From Microbacterium sp. TNHR37B (GTDB taxonomy: Bacteria; Actinomycetota; Actinomycetes; Actinomycetales; Microbacteriaceae): DNA of 64,000 nucleotides. Numbering within the stretch: the first letter of the stretch is position 1; the number at the start of each line of letters is the position of its first letter. The notes under the pieces were generated by a model. It ran no database searches. It had not been told where the DNA came from and worked only from the letters and a program-made list of their open reading frames with translations. The position numbers and the translations under genes were made by a program. The stretch spans positions 186,001-250,000 of the forward strand of contig NZ_LQGV01000003.1 of assembly GCF_001620065.1 (NCBI RefSeq), given 5' to 3'. Below, piece after piece: positions 35,674-45,246 of the stretch.

Positions 35674-36789
35674 CTAGAGGACGTCGCCGCGACCGGTGAC
35701 CTTCAGGGCGTCGACGACACCCTTGACCCGCTGAGCGTGCTCGCTGGTGGTGACCAGCAGCGCGTCGGGGGTGTCGACGACGACGATGTCCTTGACCCCG
35801 ATGAGACTGATCACCCGCGTGGTGTGGCTGACGACGATGCCGCTGGCGGCGTCGGAGAGGATCCGCGCGTTCTCGCCGAGGATCGCGAGGTCGTTCTTGC
35901 GTCCGCCGGAGTTGAGCTTGGCGAGACTCGCGAAGTCGCCCACGTCGTCCCAGTCGAAGTGCCCGGGGATGACTGCCAATCGTCCCCGCTCTGCGGCGGG
36001 CTCGGCCACGACGTAGTCGATGGCGATCTTGCGGAGCTTGGGCCAGATGCGGTCGACCGCGGGCCCCCGCCGGTCGCGGTCGTCCCACGCCTCGGCGAGC
36101 TCGATCAGCCCGGCATGCAGCTCGGGCTGATTGGCCTCGATCTCGGCGAGGAGCACATCGGCGCGGGAGATGAACATGCCCGCGTTCCACAGATAGTCCC
36201 GCGAGGCGACGTACTGCCGCGCGGTCTCGAGGTCTGGCTTCTCCACGAAACGCTCCACGAGCGCCGCCTCGGGAGCTCCCGGCACCTCGAGCATGTCGGC
36301 CTTCTTGATGTAGCCGAAGCCGACGGAGGGCTCGCTGGGGGTGATCCCGATCGTGCACACATAGCCCTCGCGCGCGACGGCGACGGCCTGCTGCACGGCC
36401 CAGTGGAACACCGGGAGGACGCGGATGACGTGGTCGGCGGCGAACGACCCGATGATGACGTCGGGGTCGCGGCGGTGCAGGATCGCCGCGGCCAGTCCGA
36501 TCGCGGCAGCGGAGTCGCGTGGCTCCGACTCGAGGAACACGTTGTGGTCGGCGATCCCCGGCAGCTGCTCCTCCACGGCGGCGCGGTGCGCACGCCCGGT
36601 CACGACCGCGATCCGCCCCTCCCCCGTGAGCGGCTCCAACCGGTCCCACGTGTCGCGGAGCAGAGAGTGCCCGGAACCGGTGAGGTCGTGGAGGAACTTG
36701 GGCGCATCAGCGCGGGACAGCGGCCACAGACGGCTTCCCACCCCTCCCGCAGGAATGACGGCGTAGAAGTCGGGAATGGGATCGACCAT
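35674..36789 (-). CDS. manC: mannose-1-phosphate guanylyltransferase
   Basis: Makes GDP-mannose from GTP and mannose-1-phosphate for glycan synthesis. 371 residues with the nucleotidyltransferase signature PAGGVGSRLWPLSRADAPKF (13-32) and the mannose site FVEKPDLETARQYV, then YLWNAGMFISRADVL. It lacks a phosphomannose isomerase domain, so it is the single-function form. ATG 36789 has a TACGCT box 7 bases upstream. Confidence 0.92.
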   Translation of the reverse strand: MVDPIPDFYAVIPAGGVGSRLWPLSRADAPKFLHDLTGSGHSLLRDTWDRLEPLTGEGRIAVVTGRAHRAAVEEQLPGIADHNVFLESEPRDSAAAIGLAAAILHRRDPDVIIGSFAADHVIRVLPVFHWAVQQAVAVAREGYVCTIGITPSEPSVGFGYIKKADMLEVPGAPEAALVERFVEKPDLETARQYVASRDYLWNAGMFISRADVLLAEIEANQPELHAGLIELAEAWDDRDRRGPAVDRIWPKLRKIAIDYVVAEPAAERGRLAVIPGHFDWDDVGDFASLAKLNSGGRKNDLAILGENARILSDAASGIVVSHTTRVISLIGVKDIVVVDTPDALLVTTSEHAQRVKGVVDALKVTGRGDVL

Positions 36790-36796
36790 GGCACCG

Positions 36797-36802
36797 AGCG
36801 TA
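36797..36802 (-). promoter_or_regulatory. -10 box of manC (leaderless)
   Basis: TACGCT on the minus strand, 7 bases from ATG 36789. Confidence 0.45.
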
Positions 36803-36941
36803 GCGGGAGGCTCCTGAGCGTCCCCCGGGCGCGGACCTCGAAGCGGAGATGCTCTGGCGGGGAGCCCACCCTCCCCCCGAAAGTCAGGGGTCGGGACGGC
36901 GAACCGGCGTCCTCGCGCACCGATATCTCGACGTCGAGAGA

Positions 36942-36959
36942 AGTAAGGCCCGCCTCACT
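36942..36959. promoter_or_regulatory. inverted repeat upstream of sdhCDAB
   Basis: AGTAAGGC (36942-36949), CC, GCCTCACT (36952-36959), matching at 7 of 8 positions. It lies just upstream of where the sdh -35 box should be. It resembles DtxR/IdeR-type boxes only loosely. Confidence 0.4.
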
Positions 36960-36982
36960 CGCCCCGTGCCCGAGGACCGTCC

Positions 36983-36988
36983 TAGGAT
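36983..36988 (+). promoter_or_regulatory. -10 box of sdhCDAB
   Basis: TAGGAT in CCTAGGATGA. It would give a leader of about 90 bases before GTG 37087, unlike the leaderless genes nearby. Confidence 0.45.
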
Positions 36989-37086
36989 GAAGGGGCGCCC
37001 GTGTGCGACGTCGGGGTCGGAAGCCCCAGGGATGATGCTGTCCCCCGCCGCTTCGAGGTGCCGTTCACACCAAAGGGAGGACGACC

Positions 37087-37521
37087 GTGTCCGCACCAGC
37101 ACGCGTCACACCGTCGGTAACCCAGACCACATCCCGTACGCCGCGCGGCACGCTGTACCGCGGAAACGAGGGCATGTGGTCGTGGGTGCTGCACCGCATC
37201 ACCGGCGTCGCCATCTTCTTCTTCCTTCTCGTCCACGTGCTCGACACGGCTCTGATCCGCGTCGCCCCCGATGCGTACGACGCCGTCATGAGCTCGTACA
37301 AGAACCCCGTGATGGGACTGGGCGAGACCGTGCTCGTGGCCGCGATCGTCTACCACGCCTTCAACGGCCTCCGCATCATCGCGGTGGACCTGTGGCCGTG
37401 GGCCACGCGCCACCAGCGTCAGCTGTGGTGGACCGTGCTCGTGCTCTGGGTGGTGACCGTGGGCGGATTCGCCGCACGCCACCTCCCCATCGTCTTCTCG
37501 ACCATGGGAGGGGGGCACTGA
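37087..37521 (+). CDS. sdhC: succinate dehydrogenase cytochrome b subunit
   Basis: Membrane anchor and haem b subunit of complex II. 144 residues, three hydrophobic segments (about 30-55, 75-98 and 112-132), with [15 protein letters not shown] holding the quinone-site Ser/His region and [13 protein letters not shown] the haem ligand histidine. GGGAGGAC precedes GTG 37087. The stop overlaps the sdhD start by one base. Confidence 0.93.
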   Translation: MSAPARVTPSVTQTTSRTPRGTLYRGNEGMWSWVLHRITGVAIFFFLLVHVLDTALIRVAPDAYDAVMSSYKNPVMGLGETVLVAAIVYHAFNGLRIIAVDLWPWATRHQRQLWWTVLVLWVVTVGGFAARHLPIVFSTMGGGH

Positions 37522-37970
37522 TGACCGCCGAGACCCTGGCTGCCCCGCGCAGCGCCGCGCCCCGCAAGAAGGGCGCCAACCTCGAGAAGTGGGGCTGGAT
37601 CTACATGCGCGTCTCCGGCGTGCTGCTGGTCGTCCTCATTTTCGGCCACCTCTTCGTCAACCTGATGCTGGGCGAGGGCATCCACGGGATCGACTTCGCG
37701 TTCGTGTCCGGCAAGTTCGCGAGCCCCTTCTGGCAGTGGTGGGACGTGCTGATGCTCTGGCTCGCGCTCATCCACGGCGCGAACGGCATGCGCACCATCG
37801 TCAACGACTACGTCACCGGCGAGAAGACGCGGCGCGTGCTGGTGTGGGCCCTGTGGATCACCGCGGGCCTGCTCATCGTCCTCGGCACCCTCGTGGTCTT
37901 CACCTTCGACCCGTGCATCCCCAACCTCAGCGACGGCAGCGTCCTGACCGAGATCTGCAAGGCATCCTGA
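37521..37970 (+). CDS. sdhD: succinate dehydrogenase hydrophobic anchor subunit
   Basis: Second membrane anchor of complex II. 149 residues with three hydrophobic segments. [19 protein letters not shown] carries the conserved Arg-Ser and haem-side His, and [15 protein letters not shown] closes the haem pocket. It overlaps sdhC (TGATG) and ends two bases before sdhA. Confidence 0.92.
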   Translation: MTAETLAAPRSAAPRKKGANLEKWGWIYMRVSGVLLVVLIFGHLFVNLMLGEGIHGIDFAFVSGKFASPFWQWWDVLMLWLALIHGANGMRTIVNDYVTGEKTRRVLVWALWITAGLLIVLGTLVVFTFDPCIPNLSDGSVLTEICKAS

Positions 37971-37972
37971 CT

Positions 37973-39796
37973 GTGACTCTCAGCTACCCCGACGCGGTCG
38001 TCAAAGACGGCGTCTACTACCACCAGTTCGACGTCGTCATCGTGGGCGCCGGCGGTGCCGGTATGCGCGCCGCGATCGAAGCCGGTCCGGGCGCGAAGAC
38101 CGCGGTGATCTCCAAGCTCTACCCCACCCGGTCGCACACCGGCGCGGCGCAGGGCGGCATGGCGGCGGCGCTCGCCAACGTCGAAGAGGACTCCTGGGAG
38201 TGGCACACCTTCGACACCGTCAAGGGCGGCGACTACCTCGTCGACCAGGACGCCGCGGAGATCCTGGCCAAAGAAGCCATCGACGCGGTCATCGACCTCG
38301 AGAACATGGGCCTGCCGTTCAACCGCACCCCCGAGGGCAAGATCGACCAGCGCCGTTTCGGCGGGCACACGGCCGACCACGGCAAGACCCCCGTGCGACG
38401 TGCCTGCTACGCGGCCGACCGCACCGGTCACATGATCCTGCAGACGCTGTTCCAGAACTGCGTCAAGCTCGGGATCAACTTCTTCAACGAGTTCTACGTG
38501 CTCGACCTCATCACGGTGGGCGAGGGCGCCGAGACCCAGGTCGCCGGCGTCGTCGCGTACGAGCTGGCGACGGGAGACCTGCACGTCTTCCAGTCCAAGG
38601 CGGTCGTGTTCGCCACCGGCGGCTTCGGCAAGATCTTCAAGACGACTTCCAACGCGCACACCCTCACCGGCGACGGCGTGGGCGTGGTGTGGCGCAAGAA
38701 GCTCCCGCTGGAAGACATGGAGTTCTTCCAGTTCCACCCGACCGGTCTCGCCGGTCTCGGCATCCTCCTCACCGAGGGTGCGCGCGGCGAAGGCGCGATC
38801 CTCCGCAACGCCTCGGGCGAGCGGTTCATGGAGCGCTACGCTCCCACGATCAAGGACCTCGCTCCGCGTGACATCGTCAGCCGCTGCATGGTCCAGGAGG
38901 TGGCGGAGGGCCGTGGCGCCGGCCCCCACCGCGACTACGTGCTGCTGGACTGCACCCACCTGGGCGCAGAGGTGCTGGAGACCAAGCTCCCCGACATCAC
39001 CGAGTTCGCCCGCACCTACCTGGGCGTCGACCCGGTCGTCGAGCCGGTGCCCGTCATGCCCACCGCGCACTATGCGATGGGTGGGATCCCCACCAACGTC
39101 GACGCCGAGGTCCTCGCCGACAACGACACCGTCGTCCCCGGCCTCTATGCGGCGGGCGAGTGCGCCTGCGTGTCCGTGCACGGCTCCAACCGTCTGGGCA
39201 CCAACTCGCTCCTGGACATCAATGTGTTCGGCAAGCGCGCCGGCCGCAACGCGGTGACCTACGCCGCGACCGCCGACTTCGTGCCGCTCCCGGACGACCC
39301 CGCGCGCGAGGTGCGCGAGATGCTCGAGGGCCTGCGGAACAACCCCGGCTCGGAGCGGATCGCCGTCCTCCGCAAGACTCTGCAGGACGAGATGGACCGC
39401 AAGGCCCAGGTGTTCCGCACCGACCAGTCGCTGTCGGAGGTCATGGACGTCATCGCCGACCTGCGCGAGCGCTACAAGAACGTCCACGTCGATGACAAGG
39501 GCACCCGCTTCAACACCGATCTGCTGGAAGCGGTGGAGCTGGGCTTCCTCCTCGACATCGCCGAGGTCGTCGTCGTCACCGCGCGCAACCGCAAGGAGAG
39601 CCGTGGCGGCCACATGCGCGACGACTTCCCGCACCGCGACGACGAGAACTACATGAAGCACACCATGGCCTACCTCTCGGGCGACCCGCACTCGTCGCAC
39701 CCCGAAGATCACATCCGCCTGGACTGGAAGCCCGTCGTGTTCACGAAGAACGAGGCCGGCGAACTGCGCTACCCGCCGCTGGAGAGGAAGTACTGA
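37973..39796 (+). CDS. sdhA: succinate dehydrogenase flavoprotein subunit
   Basis: Oxidises succinate to fumarate, with covalent FAD. 607 residues; the FAD loop [17 protein letters not shown] is followed by the flavin-attachment region [16 protein letters not shown] and the substrate block [20 protein letters not shown]. Then come [13 protein letters not shown] and the C-terminal helical domain. GTG 37973 lies two bases after sdhD. The order C-D-A-B matches other Actinobacteria. Confidence 0.97.
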   Translation: MTLSYPDAVVKDGVYYHQFDVVIVGAGGAGMRAAIEAGPGAKTAVISKLYPTRSHTGAAQGGMAAALANVEEDSWEWHTFDTVKGGDYLVDQDAAEILAKEAIDAVIDLENMGLPFNRTPEGKIDQRRFGGHTADHGKTPVRRACYAADRTGHMILQTLFQNCVKLGINFFNEFYVLDLITVGEGAETQVAGVVAYELATGDLHVFQSKAVVFATGGFGKIFKTTSNAHTLTGDGVGVVWRKKLPLEDMEFFQFHPTGLAGLGILLTEGARGEGAILRNASGERFMERYAPTIKDLAPRDIVSRCMVQEVAEGRGAGPHRDYVLLDCTHLGAEVLETKLPDITEFARTYLGVDPVVEPVPVMPTAHYAMGGIPTNVDAEVLADNDTVVPGLYAAGECACVSVHGSNRLGTNSLLDINVFGKRAGRNAVTYAATADFVPLPDDPAREVREMLEGLRNNPGSERIAVLRKTLQDEMDRKAQVFRTDQSLSEVMDVIADLRERYKNVHVDDKGTRFNTDLLEAVELGFLLDIAEVVVVTARNRKESRGGHMRDDFPHRDDENYMKHTMAYLSGDPHSSHPEDHIRLDWKPVVFTKNEAGELRYPPLERKY

Positions 39797-39797
39797 G

Positions 39798-40559
39798 ATG
39801 ACCCTCGTCGCCGACGCCGCCACCGAGGCCACCAACGACACCGGCATCCAGTCGTTCCTCGTCACCTTCATCATCCGCCGCTTCGACCCCGAGGTCGACA
39901 GCGAGCCGCGCTGGGTGGACTACGACGTCGAGCTCTACTCGACCGACCGCGTGCTGGACGCCCTCCACAAGATCAAGTGGGAGGTCGACGGCTCGCTCAC
40001 CTTCCGCCGGTCCTGCGCCCACGGCATCTGCGGATCCGACGCGATGCGCATCAACGGCCGCAATCGCCTGGCGTGCAAGACGCTCATCAAGGACCTCGAC
40101 ATCTCGCAGCCGATCTACGTGGAGGCCATCAAGGGCCTCCCGCTGGAGAAGGACCTCGTCGTCGACATGGAGCCGTTCTTCGCGTCGTATCGAGAGGTGC
40201 AGCCGTTCCTCATCGCGAACTCGACGCCCGAGCCGGGCAAGGAGCGCATCCAGTCCATCGCCGACCGCGAGATCTTCGACGACACGACCAAGTGCATCCT
40301 CTGCGCGGCGTGCACGTCGTCGTGTCCTGTGTTCTGGACCGACGGACAGTACTTCGGCCCGGCCGCCATCGTCAACGCACACCGGTTCATCTTCGACTCG
40401 CGTGACGACGCCGGCGATGTGCGCCTGGACATCCTCAACGACAAGGAAGGCGTGTGGCGCTGCCGCACGACCTTCAACTGCACCGAGGCGTGCCCGCGAG
40501 GGATCGAGGTGACCAAGGCCATCGCCGAGGTCAAGCAGGCGGTGTTGCGCGGCCGCTGA
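39798..40559 (+). CDS. sdhB: succinate dehydrogenase iron-sulfur subunit
   Basis: Passes electrons from FAD to quinone through three clusters. 253 residues with the [2Fe-2S] motif SCAHGICGSDAMRING and the later Cys of RLAC, the [4Fe-4S] motif CILCAACTSSCP and the [3Fe-4S] motif CRTTFNCTEACPRGI. It ends the sdhCDAB operon. Confidence 0.97.
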   Translation: MTLVADAATEATNDTGIQSFLVTFIIRRFDPEVDSEPRWVDYDVELYSTDRVLDALHKIKWEVDGSLTFRRSCAHGICGSDAMRINGRNRLACKTLIKDLDISQPIYVEAIKGLPLEKDLVVDMEPFFASYREVQPFLIANSTPEPGKERIQSIADREIFDDTTKCILCAACTSSCPVFWTDGQYFGPAAIVNAHRFIFDSRDDAGDVRLDILNDKEGVWRCRTTFNCTEACPRGIEVTKAIAEVKQAVLRGR

Positions 40560-40583
40560 GCCGCCACGCGCGCCGGCGCTGGA

Positions 40584-40589
40584 TAGCCT
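40584..40589 (+). promoter_or_regulatory. -10 box of the yihY-type gene (leaderless)
   Basis: TAGCCT 6 bases before GTG 40596. Confidence 0.45.
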
Positions 40590-40595
40590 GGTCGG

Positions 40596-41765
40596 GTGAG
40601 CGAGGACCGTAGCGACCTCTGGCGTGCGCGCTGGGAGGAGTCCGGTCTGCGCGAACGCCTGGACGAGCCGATCGAGCGCGCGACGCGCCTCACCCGCCAG
40701 ACGCTCGCCTGGTTCCCGATCCGGGTCTGGCGTCACTTCCTCCAGCACAACGGCTTCCTTCTGGCGGCCGCCATCAGCTACCAGTCGATCTTCGCGATCT
40801 TCGCGATCATCTACGTCGCCTTCGCCGGCGTCGGGCTGTGGCTCGGCGGCAGTCGCCCCGCCATCGACGGCCTGATCGAGCTCATCAACTCCTACATCCC
40901 CGGTCTCATCGGACCCGAAGGCAGAGGCCTCGTCCCCGCCGATGCGGTCGAGGAGATCGCCCGGAGCGCGACCAGCGTCTTGGCCGTCACCGGAGCGGTC
41001 GCGGTGATGGTCGCGATCTGGACGGCCATCGGCTTCATCACGTTCACGCGTCGAGCGGTCCGCGACATCTTCGGCCTCCCGTTCGATGACCGCAACTACC
41101 TCTATCTGAAAGCGCGCGACTTCGTCGCCGGGGCGCTGTTCGGCGGATCTCTCGTGCTCGGGGCCGGGCTCGGGTGGGCAGCCAGCGGCGCGGTGGAGTT
41201 CCTCTTCCGCGCCGTCGGCGGCGACATCCTCTCCACGTGGGGGAACGTCCTCAGCAGGCTCGCGTCGCTCGCGATCGCACTCGTCATCAACACGGGAGCA
41301 CTGGCGTTCCTCGTCCGCTTCCTCACCGGGACGACCCTGCCCTGGGGTCGGATCTGGCCCGGCGCGATGCTCGGCGGCGGCGCCCTGGTCGTGCTGCAGC
41401 TCGGGGCGGGACTGCTCCTGTACTACACGCCGGCCAATCCCCTCCTGGCGACCTTCTCCGTCTTCATCGGTTTCCTCTTGTGGTTCCGGCTCGCGGGGAT
41501 CGTGATCCTCGTCGCCTCCTCGTGGGTGGCAGTCTCGGCCCACGACCGCGATGTGCCGCTCGTCACCCCCACCGAGGCGCAGCGACGCGCCGCGGAACGC
41601 GAGGCGCTGTTGGTTGCGGCGCGCCTGCGGGTGCGCGACGCGCACGTCGCGCGGAGCGAGGCCTCCCTCTGGACGCGGTGGGCCGCCACGCGAGAGCTGC
41701 GCCGCGCGGAGGACGAGCTGGCCCGCCTCGACGCGGGCGGAGACGGCGCCCCCGCATCGCGGTGA
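40596..41765 (+). CDS. YihY/virulence factor BrkB family membrane protein
   Basis: 389 residues with about six hydrophobic segments. The family opening is visible in FLQHNGFLLAAAISYQSIFAI, then the long central domain and LAGIVILVASSWVAVSAHDRD at the end of the membrane part. The C-terminal 80 residues are charged and helical, rich in Arg/Ala/Glu. The function of the family is not settled; these are not ribonuclease BN. Confidence 0.88.
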   Translation: MSEDRSDLWRARWEESGLRERLDEPIERATRLTRQTLAWFPIRVWRHFLQHNGFLLAAAISYQSIFAIFAIIYVAFAGVGLWLGGSRPAIDGLIELINSYIPGLIGPEGRGLVPADAVEEIARSATSVLAVTGAVAVMVAIWTAIGFITFTRRAVRDIFGLPFDDRNYLYLKARDFVAGALFGGSLVLGAGLGWAASGAVEFLFRAVGGDILSTWGNVLSRLASLAIALVINTGALAFLVRFLTGTTLPWGRIWPGAMLGGGALVVLQLGAGLLLYYTPANPLLATFSVFIGFLLWFRLAGIVILVASSWVAVSAHDRDVPLVTPTEAQRRAAEREALLVAARLRVRDAHVARSEASLWTRWAATRELRRAEDELARLDAGGDGAPASR

Positions 41766-41797
41766 CCGGCCCGCAGAGCCGTGTCGGCGACTCTCAG

Positions 41798-41803
41798 TAG
41801 GCT
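41798..41803 (+). promoter_or_regulatory. -10 box of the exonuclease III gene (leaderless)
   Basis: TAGGCT 7 bases before ATG 41811. Confidence 0.5.
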
Positions 41804-41810
41804 GGCCTCC

Positions 41811-42647
41811 ATGCCCCCACGCCTGCGTATCGCCTCGGTCAATGTCAACGGGATCCGGGCGGCGGCGCGGAAGGGGATGCACGGGTGGCTCGAGTCGGCC
41901 GACGTCGACATCCTGACCCTGCAAGAGGTGCGCGCGGAGGCGCGAGACCTCGCCGCGGCTCTTCCGGGCTGGCACGTCGTCAACGACGAGGCGCTCGCGA
42001 AAGGCCGCGCCGGCGTGGCGATCGCCGCGCGGGAGCCGCTGGAGATCTGGCGCACCGAGCTCGGCGACGACACGCTCGACTCGAAGGGGCGCTGGGTCGA
42101 GGCCGACATCGAGGTCGCGGGTCAGTCGGTCACGGTGGTGAGCGCCTATGTGTTCACGGGAGAGGCCGATACCGAGAAGCAGGTGGCGAAGTACGCCTTC
42201 CTCGACGCGATGGAGGCGCGACTTCCCGCCCTGGGAGAGCTGGCGGTCGTCACGGGCGACCTCAACGTCGGCCATCGCGAACTCGACATCCGCAACTGGA
42301 AGGGCAACCGGAAGAAGGCAGGCTTCCTCCCGCGCGAGCGTGCGTACTTCGACCGCTTCACCGGCGCCCGGGGCGAGACCGTCGACTGTGTCGACGGCAC
42401 CACCGGAACCGGCCTCGGCTGGATCGACGTGGGCCGGCGGTGGGCCGGGGAGGTCGATGGCCCGTACTCGTGGTGGTCCAACCGCGGCAAGGCCTTCGAC
42501 ACCGACACCGGGTGGCGGATCGACTACCAGCTCGCCACTGCCGCGATGGCGGAGAAGGTCACCGACTACCGGATCGTGCGGGCACCCTCGTGGGACACCC
42601 GGTGGAGCGACCACGCCCCCGTGATCGCGGATTACACCTTCGGGTGA
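41811..42647 (+). CDS. xth: exodeoxyribonuclease III / AP endonuclease
   Basis: Cuts at abasic sites and removes 3' blocks in base-excision repair. 278 residues of the EEP fold: ASVNVNGIRAA, catalytic LTLQEVRAEA, GDLNVGHRELDI, then WRIDYQLA and WSDHAPVIADY with the active-site Asp-His. It is encoded 1.8 kb from the fpg glycosylase gene, so two repair steps lie close together. Confidence 0.94.
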   Translation: MPPRLRIASVNVNGIRAAARKGMHGWLESADVDILTLQEVRAEARDLAAALPGWHVVNDEALAKGRAGVAIAAREPLEIWRTELGDDTLDSKGRWVEADIEVAGQSVTVVSAYVFTGEADTEKQVAKYAFLDAMEARLPALGELAVVTGDLNVGHRELDIRNWKGNRKKAGFLPRERAYFDRFTGARGETVDCVDGTTGTGLGWIDVGRRWAGEVDGPYSWWSNRGKAFDTDTGWRIDYQLATAAMAEKVTDYRIVRAPSWDTRWSDHAPVIADYTFG

Positions 42648-42695
42648 CCGCGCCCCGGCCGTCCGCTCCGTCGGATGTGCCGGCGCCGCGCGCCC

Positions 42696-42701
42696 TAGGA
42701 T
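42696..42701 (+). promoter_or_regulatory. -10 box of trpS (leaderless)
   Basis: TAGGAT 6 bases before GTG 42708. Confidence 0.5.
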
Positions 42702-42707
42702 TGTCGG

Positions 42708-43712
42708 GTGACCAGACCTCGCCTGTACTCCGGAATGCAGCCCTCCGCCGACTCCCTCCAGATCGGCAACTACATCGGCGCGCTCCTCCAGTGGCGTGAT
42801 CTGCAGGAGGCGTACGAGGCGTTCTTCTCGGTCGTCGACCTTCACGCCCTCACCCAGCCGAACGACCCGGCCGAGCTGCGAGCGAAGACCCGGCGCACCG
42901 CCGCGCAGTACATCGCGGCGGGCATCGAGCCGTCCAAGTCCACGCTCTACGTCCAGTCGCACGTGGCGGCGCACGCCCAGCTCCAGTGGGTCCTGGCCAC
43001 TCTCACCGGCTTCGGCGAGGCGGGACGGATGACGCAGTTCAAGGACAAGTCGCAGCGCTACGGCGCCGACGCGACCAACGTGGGACTGTTCACCTACCCC
43101 GTGCTCATGGCGGCCGACATCCTCCTCTACCAGACCGACATCGTTCCCGTCGGCGACGACCAGAAGCAGCACGTCGAGCTGACCCGCGACCTCGCCGAAC
43201 GCTTCAACGCCCGGTACGGGAAGGCGTTCACGGTGCCGACCCCGGTCATCCAGAAGGAGACGGCGCGTATCTACGACCTGCAGAACCCGACGGCGAAGAT
43301 GTCGAAGTCCGCGGAGTCGGACGCCGGCGTGCTGTGGCTCCTCGACGACCCGGCCGTCTCGGCGAAGAAGGTCATGCGGGCGGTCACCGACTCCGAGGGG
43401 TCGGTCCGCTACGACCGGGAGAACAAGCCCGGCGTCTCCAATCTCCTCGTGATCTACGCGGCCCTCACCGGGCGGCAGATCCCCTCGATCGAGGACGAGT
43501 ACGCTGGCCGCGGCTACGGCGACTTCAAGAAGGGCCTCGCGGAGGTGGTCGTGGGAGAGTTCGGTCCGGTGCGTCAGCGCGCGCTGGAACTGCTCGACGA
43601 CCCCGCCGAGCTCGACCGGCTCCTCGCGGCGAACGCGGCCAAGGCGGACGAGGTGGCCGAAGCGACCCTCGCCGACGTGTACGACAAGGTGGGTCTGCTC
43701 CGTCGCGTGTGA
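42708..43712 (+). CDS. trpS: tryptophan--tRNA ligase
   Basis: Charges tRNA-Trp. The 334-residue class I synthetase has [19 protein letters not shown] (the HIGH-like site reads IGNY), [28 protein letters not shown] and the KMSKS loop [12 protein letters not shown]. Length and motifs match bacterial TrpS. Confidence 0.96.
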   Translation: MTRPRLYSGMQPSADSLQIGNYIGALLQWRDLQEAYEAFFSVVDLHALTQPNDPAELRAKTRRTAAQYIAAGIEPSKSTLYVQSHVAAHAQLQWVLATLTGFGEAGRMTQFKDKSQRYGADATNVGLFTYPVLMAADILLYQTDIVPVGDDQKQHVELTRDLAERFNARYGKAFTVPTPVIQKETARIYDLQNPTAKMSKSAESDAGVLWLLDDPAVSAKKVMRAVTDSEGSVRYDRENKPGVSNLLVIYAALTGRQIPSIEDEYAGRGYGDFKKGLAEVVVGEFGPVRQRALELLDDPAELDRLLAANAAKADEVAEATLADVYDKVGLLRRV

Positions 43713-43769
43713 CCCACGCCAGCGGCTCTCCAGGACAACTCCGCAGCGAGAGGAAGCGTGCGGCGGAGA

Positions 43770-43775
43770 TAGGGT
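43770..43775 (+). promoter_or_regulatory. -10 box of the second acetyltransferase gene (leaderless)
   Basis: TAGGGT 6 bases before ATG 43782. Confidence 0.45.
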
Positions 43776-43781
43776 CGGAGG

Positions 43782-44348
43782 ATGCAGCCCGTGACGCTCC
43801 GGACCGATCGACTCGAGCTCTCGGCGGTGACGGCAGACGACGTCGACGCGATCTTCCGGGCCTGCCAGGATCCGGACATCCAGCGCTACACGACGGTGCC
43901 GAGCCCCTACGAGCGCACACACGCGGTCGATTTCGTCGCACGTGCCACCGAGTGGTGGGAATCCGGGTCGGAGGCGACGTGGGCGGTCCGCGCCGACGGC
44001 GTGCTCACCGGGGTCGTGGGGCTCCACCGCCTCGGCGGCGGCGATGCCGAGCTCGGCTACTGGATGTCGTCCGACCACCGCGGCCAGGGCTTCCTGACCG
44101 AGGCGGCGGCCGCCGTGATCGACTGGGGCTTCGTGGCCGATGGACTGGGACTCGCGCGGATCCAGTGGCGGGCCGTCGTCGGCAACGTCCCCTCCGCCCG
44201 CGCCGCCCGCGCCCTCGGGTTCCACTTCGAGGGCACGCAGCGCGCGGCGTTGCGGAACGGCTCCGGCACGCGGGCGGACGGCTGGGTCGCGGGACTCCTC
44301 CCCTCCGACGACCGCGCGCCGCAGCCTTGGCCCGTGCTCGACGCCTGA
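43782..44348 (+). CDS. GNAT-family acetyltransferase
   Basis: 188 residues of the RimJ/RimL type: LRTDRLELSAVTADDVDAIF, then ELGYWMSSDHRGQGFLTEAA with the acetyl-CoA loop (HRGQGF) and IQWRAVVGNVPSARAARALG. The substrate is unknown. Confidence 0.85.
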   Translation: MQPVTLRTDRLELSAVTADDVDAIFRACQDPDIQRYTTVPSPYERTHAVDFVARATEWWESGSEATWAVRADGVLTGVVGLHRLGGGDAELGYWMSSDHRGQGFLTEAAAAVIDWGFVADGLGLARIQWRAVVGNVPSARAARALGFHFEGTQRAALRNGSGTRADGWVAGLLPSDDRAPQPWPVLDA

Positions 44349-44412
44349 CCAGCTGTCTCCTGCGCGACCGGCCGTCTCCTCGTGAGGGGGCGCGCGTGTC
44401 CCCCGGCGGTGG

Positions 44413-44418
44413 CAGGAT
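44413..44418 (+). promoter_or_regulatory. candidate -10 box of fpg
   Basis: CAGGAT 6 bases before ATG 44425; same spacing as the other leaderless promoters. Confidence 0.4.
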
Positions 44419-44424
44419 GAGGGC

Positions 44425-45222
44425 ATGCCGGAGATGCCCGAGGTGCAGGGACTGGTCGATTTCCTCGACGGGCGCCTGCGCGGACGGACGGTGACGAAGG
44501 CGACCGTCGCCAACATCGCGGCATTGAAGACCTACGACCCGCCCCTCCCCGCTCTGGTCGGCGCGCGCGTCGCCGGTGTCACGCGGCACGGCAAGTTCGT
44601 CGACATCGGCACCGAAGACGGCGCCGCGGTGCCCCACCTCATCTTCCACCTCGCCAAAGCGGGCTGGCTGCGGTGGTACGACCTGTTGCCCGCCACCGTG
44701 ATCCGGCCGGGGAAGACCCCCATCGCCCTCCGGGTGGGCTTCGACGACGACTCCGGATTCGACCTGACCGAGGCCGGCACGAAGAAGTCCCTCGCCGTCT
44801 ACGCCGCCCGGCGGCCGGAGGACGTTCCCGGGATCGCGCGCCTGGGTCCCGATCCCCTCGCCGAGGACTTCTCGCGCGACGCGCTCGCGGGCCTCCTCGC
44901 CGGACGCCGCACCCAGATCAAAGGGGTGCTGCGCGACCAGTCGATCGTCGCGGGCATCGGCAACGCATACTCCGACGAGATCCTCCACGCGGCGCGCATG
45001 TCGCCGTATGCGCTGGCGGCCGGGCTCGACGACGCCGAGATCGACCGCCTGTACGCCGCCGTTCGCGACACCCTCACCGAGGCGGTCGGCGAGGCCAGCG
45101 GAAAGCCGCCCGCGGAGCTCAAGGACGCCAAGCGGAGGGGCATGGCCGTGCACGGCCGGCGCGGACAGGCCTGCCCGGTGTGCGGCGACGAGGTGCGCAG
45201 CGTCTTCTTCGCCGACAAGTAA
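44425..45222 (+). CDS. Fpg/Nei-family DNA glycosylase, 3' end removed by element insertion
   Basis: Base-excision glycosylase/AP lyase. 265 residues remain of an original 290. The N-terminus MPEMPEVQGLVDFL supplies the catalytic Pro2 and Glu3. The H2TH region includes RDQSIVAGIGNAYSDEILH, and KRRGMAVHGRRG leads to the zinc finger. Only its first half, CPVCGDEVRSVFFAD, is present. After Asp264 the element supplies AAG TAA, so the second CxxC and the DNA-contacting arginines are lost. The missing 26 codons lie 13.4 kb away at 58671-58751, in frame when the ends are rejoined. Activity of the truncated form is doubtful. Confidence 0.93.
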   Translation: MPEMPEVQGLVDFLDGRLRGRTVTKATVANIAALKTYDPPLPALVGARVAGVTRHGKFVDIGTEDGAAVPHLIFHLAKAGWLRWYDLLPATVIRPGKTPIALRVGFDDDSGFDLTEAGTKKSLAVYAARRPEDVPGIARLGPDPLAEDFSRDALAGLLAGRRTQIKGVLRDQSIVAGIGNAYSDEILHAARMSPYALAAGLDDAEIDRLYAAVRDTLTEAVGEASGKPPAELKDAKRRGMAVHGRRGQACPVCGDEVRSVFFADK

Positions 45223-45246
45223 ATACGACACTTTTGCGCCCTATGG
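45193..45246. other. attL of the integrated element
   Basis: Left junction. The chromosomal half ends in TCTTCTTCGCCGAC; the exchanged central AA is at 45217-45218. The phage half GTAAATACGACAC then leads to TTTTGCGCCCTATGG (45232-45246). That 15-mer is the exact reverse complement of 58643-58657 at the other end. This hybrid structure is typical of large serine integrases. Confidence 0.85.

Noticed and set aside
39741..44516. A 1591-codon open frame on the minus strand opposite sdhA-B, yihY-type, xth, trpS and acetyltransferase genes
   Set aside because: Its product is Arg/Gly/Val/Asp-rich and low in normal protein character, and it lies antisense to well-supported genes. Such frames are a by-product of high third-position GC.
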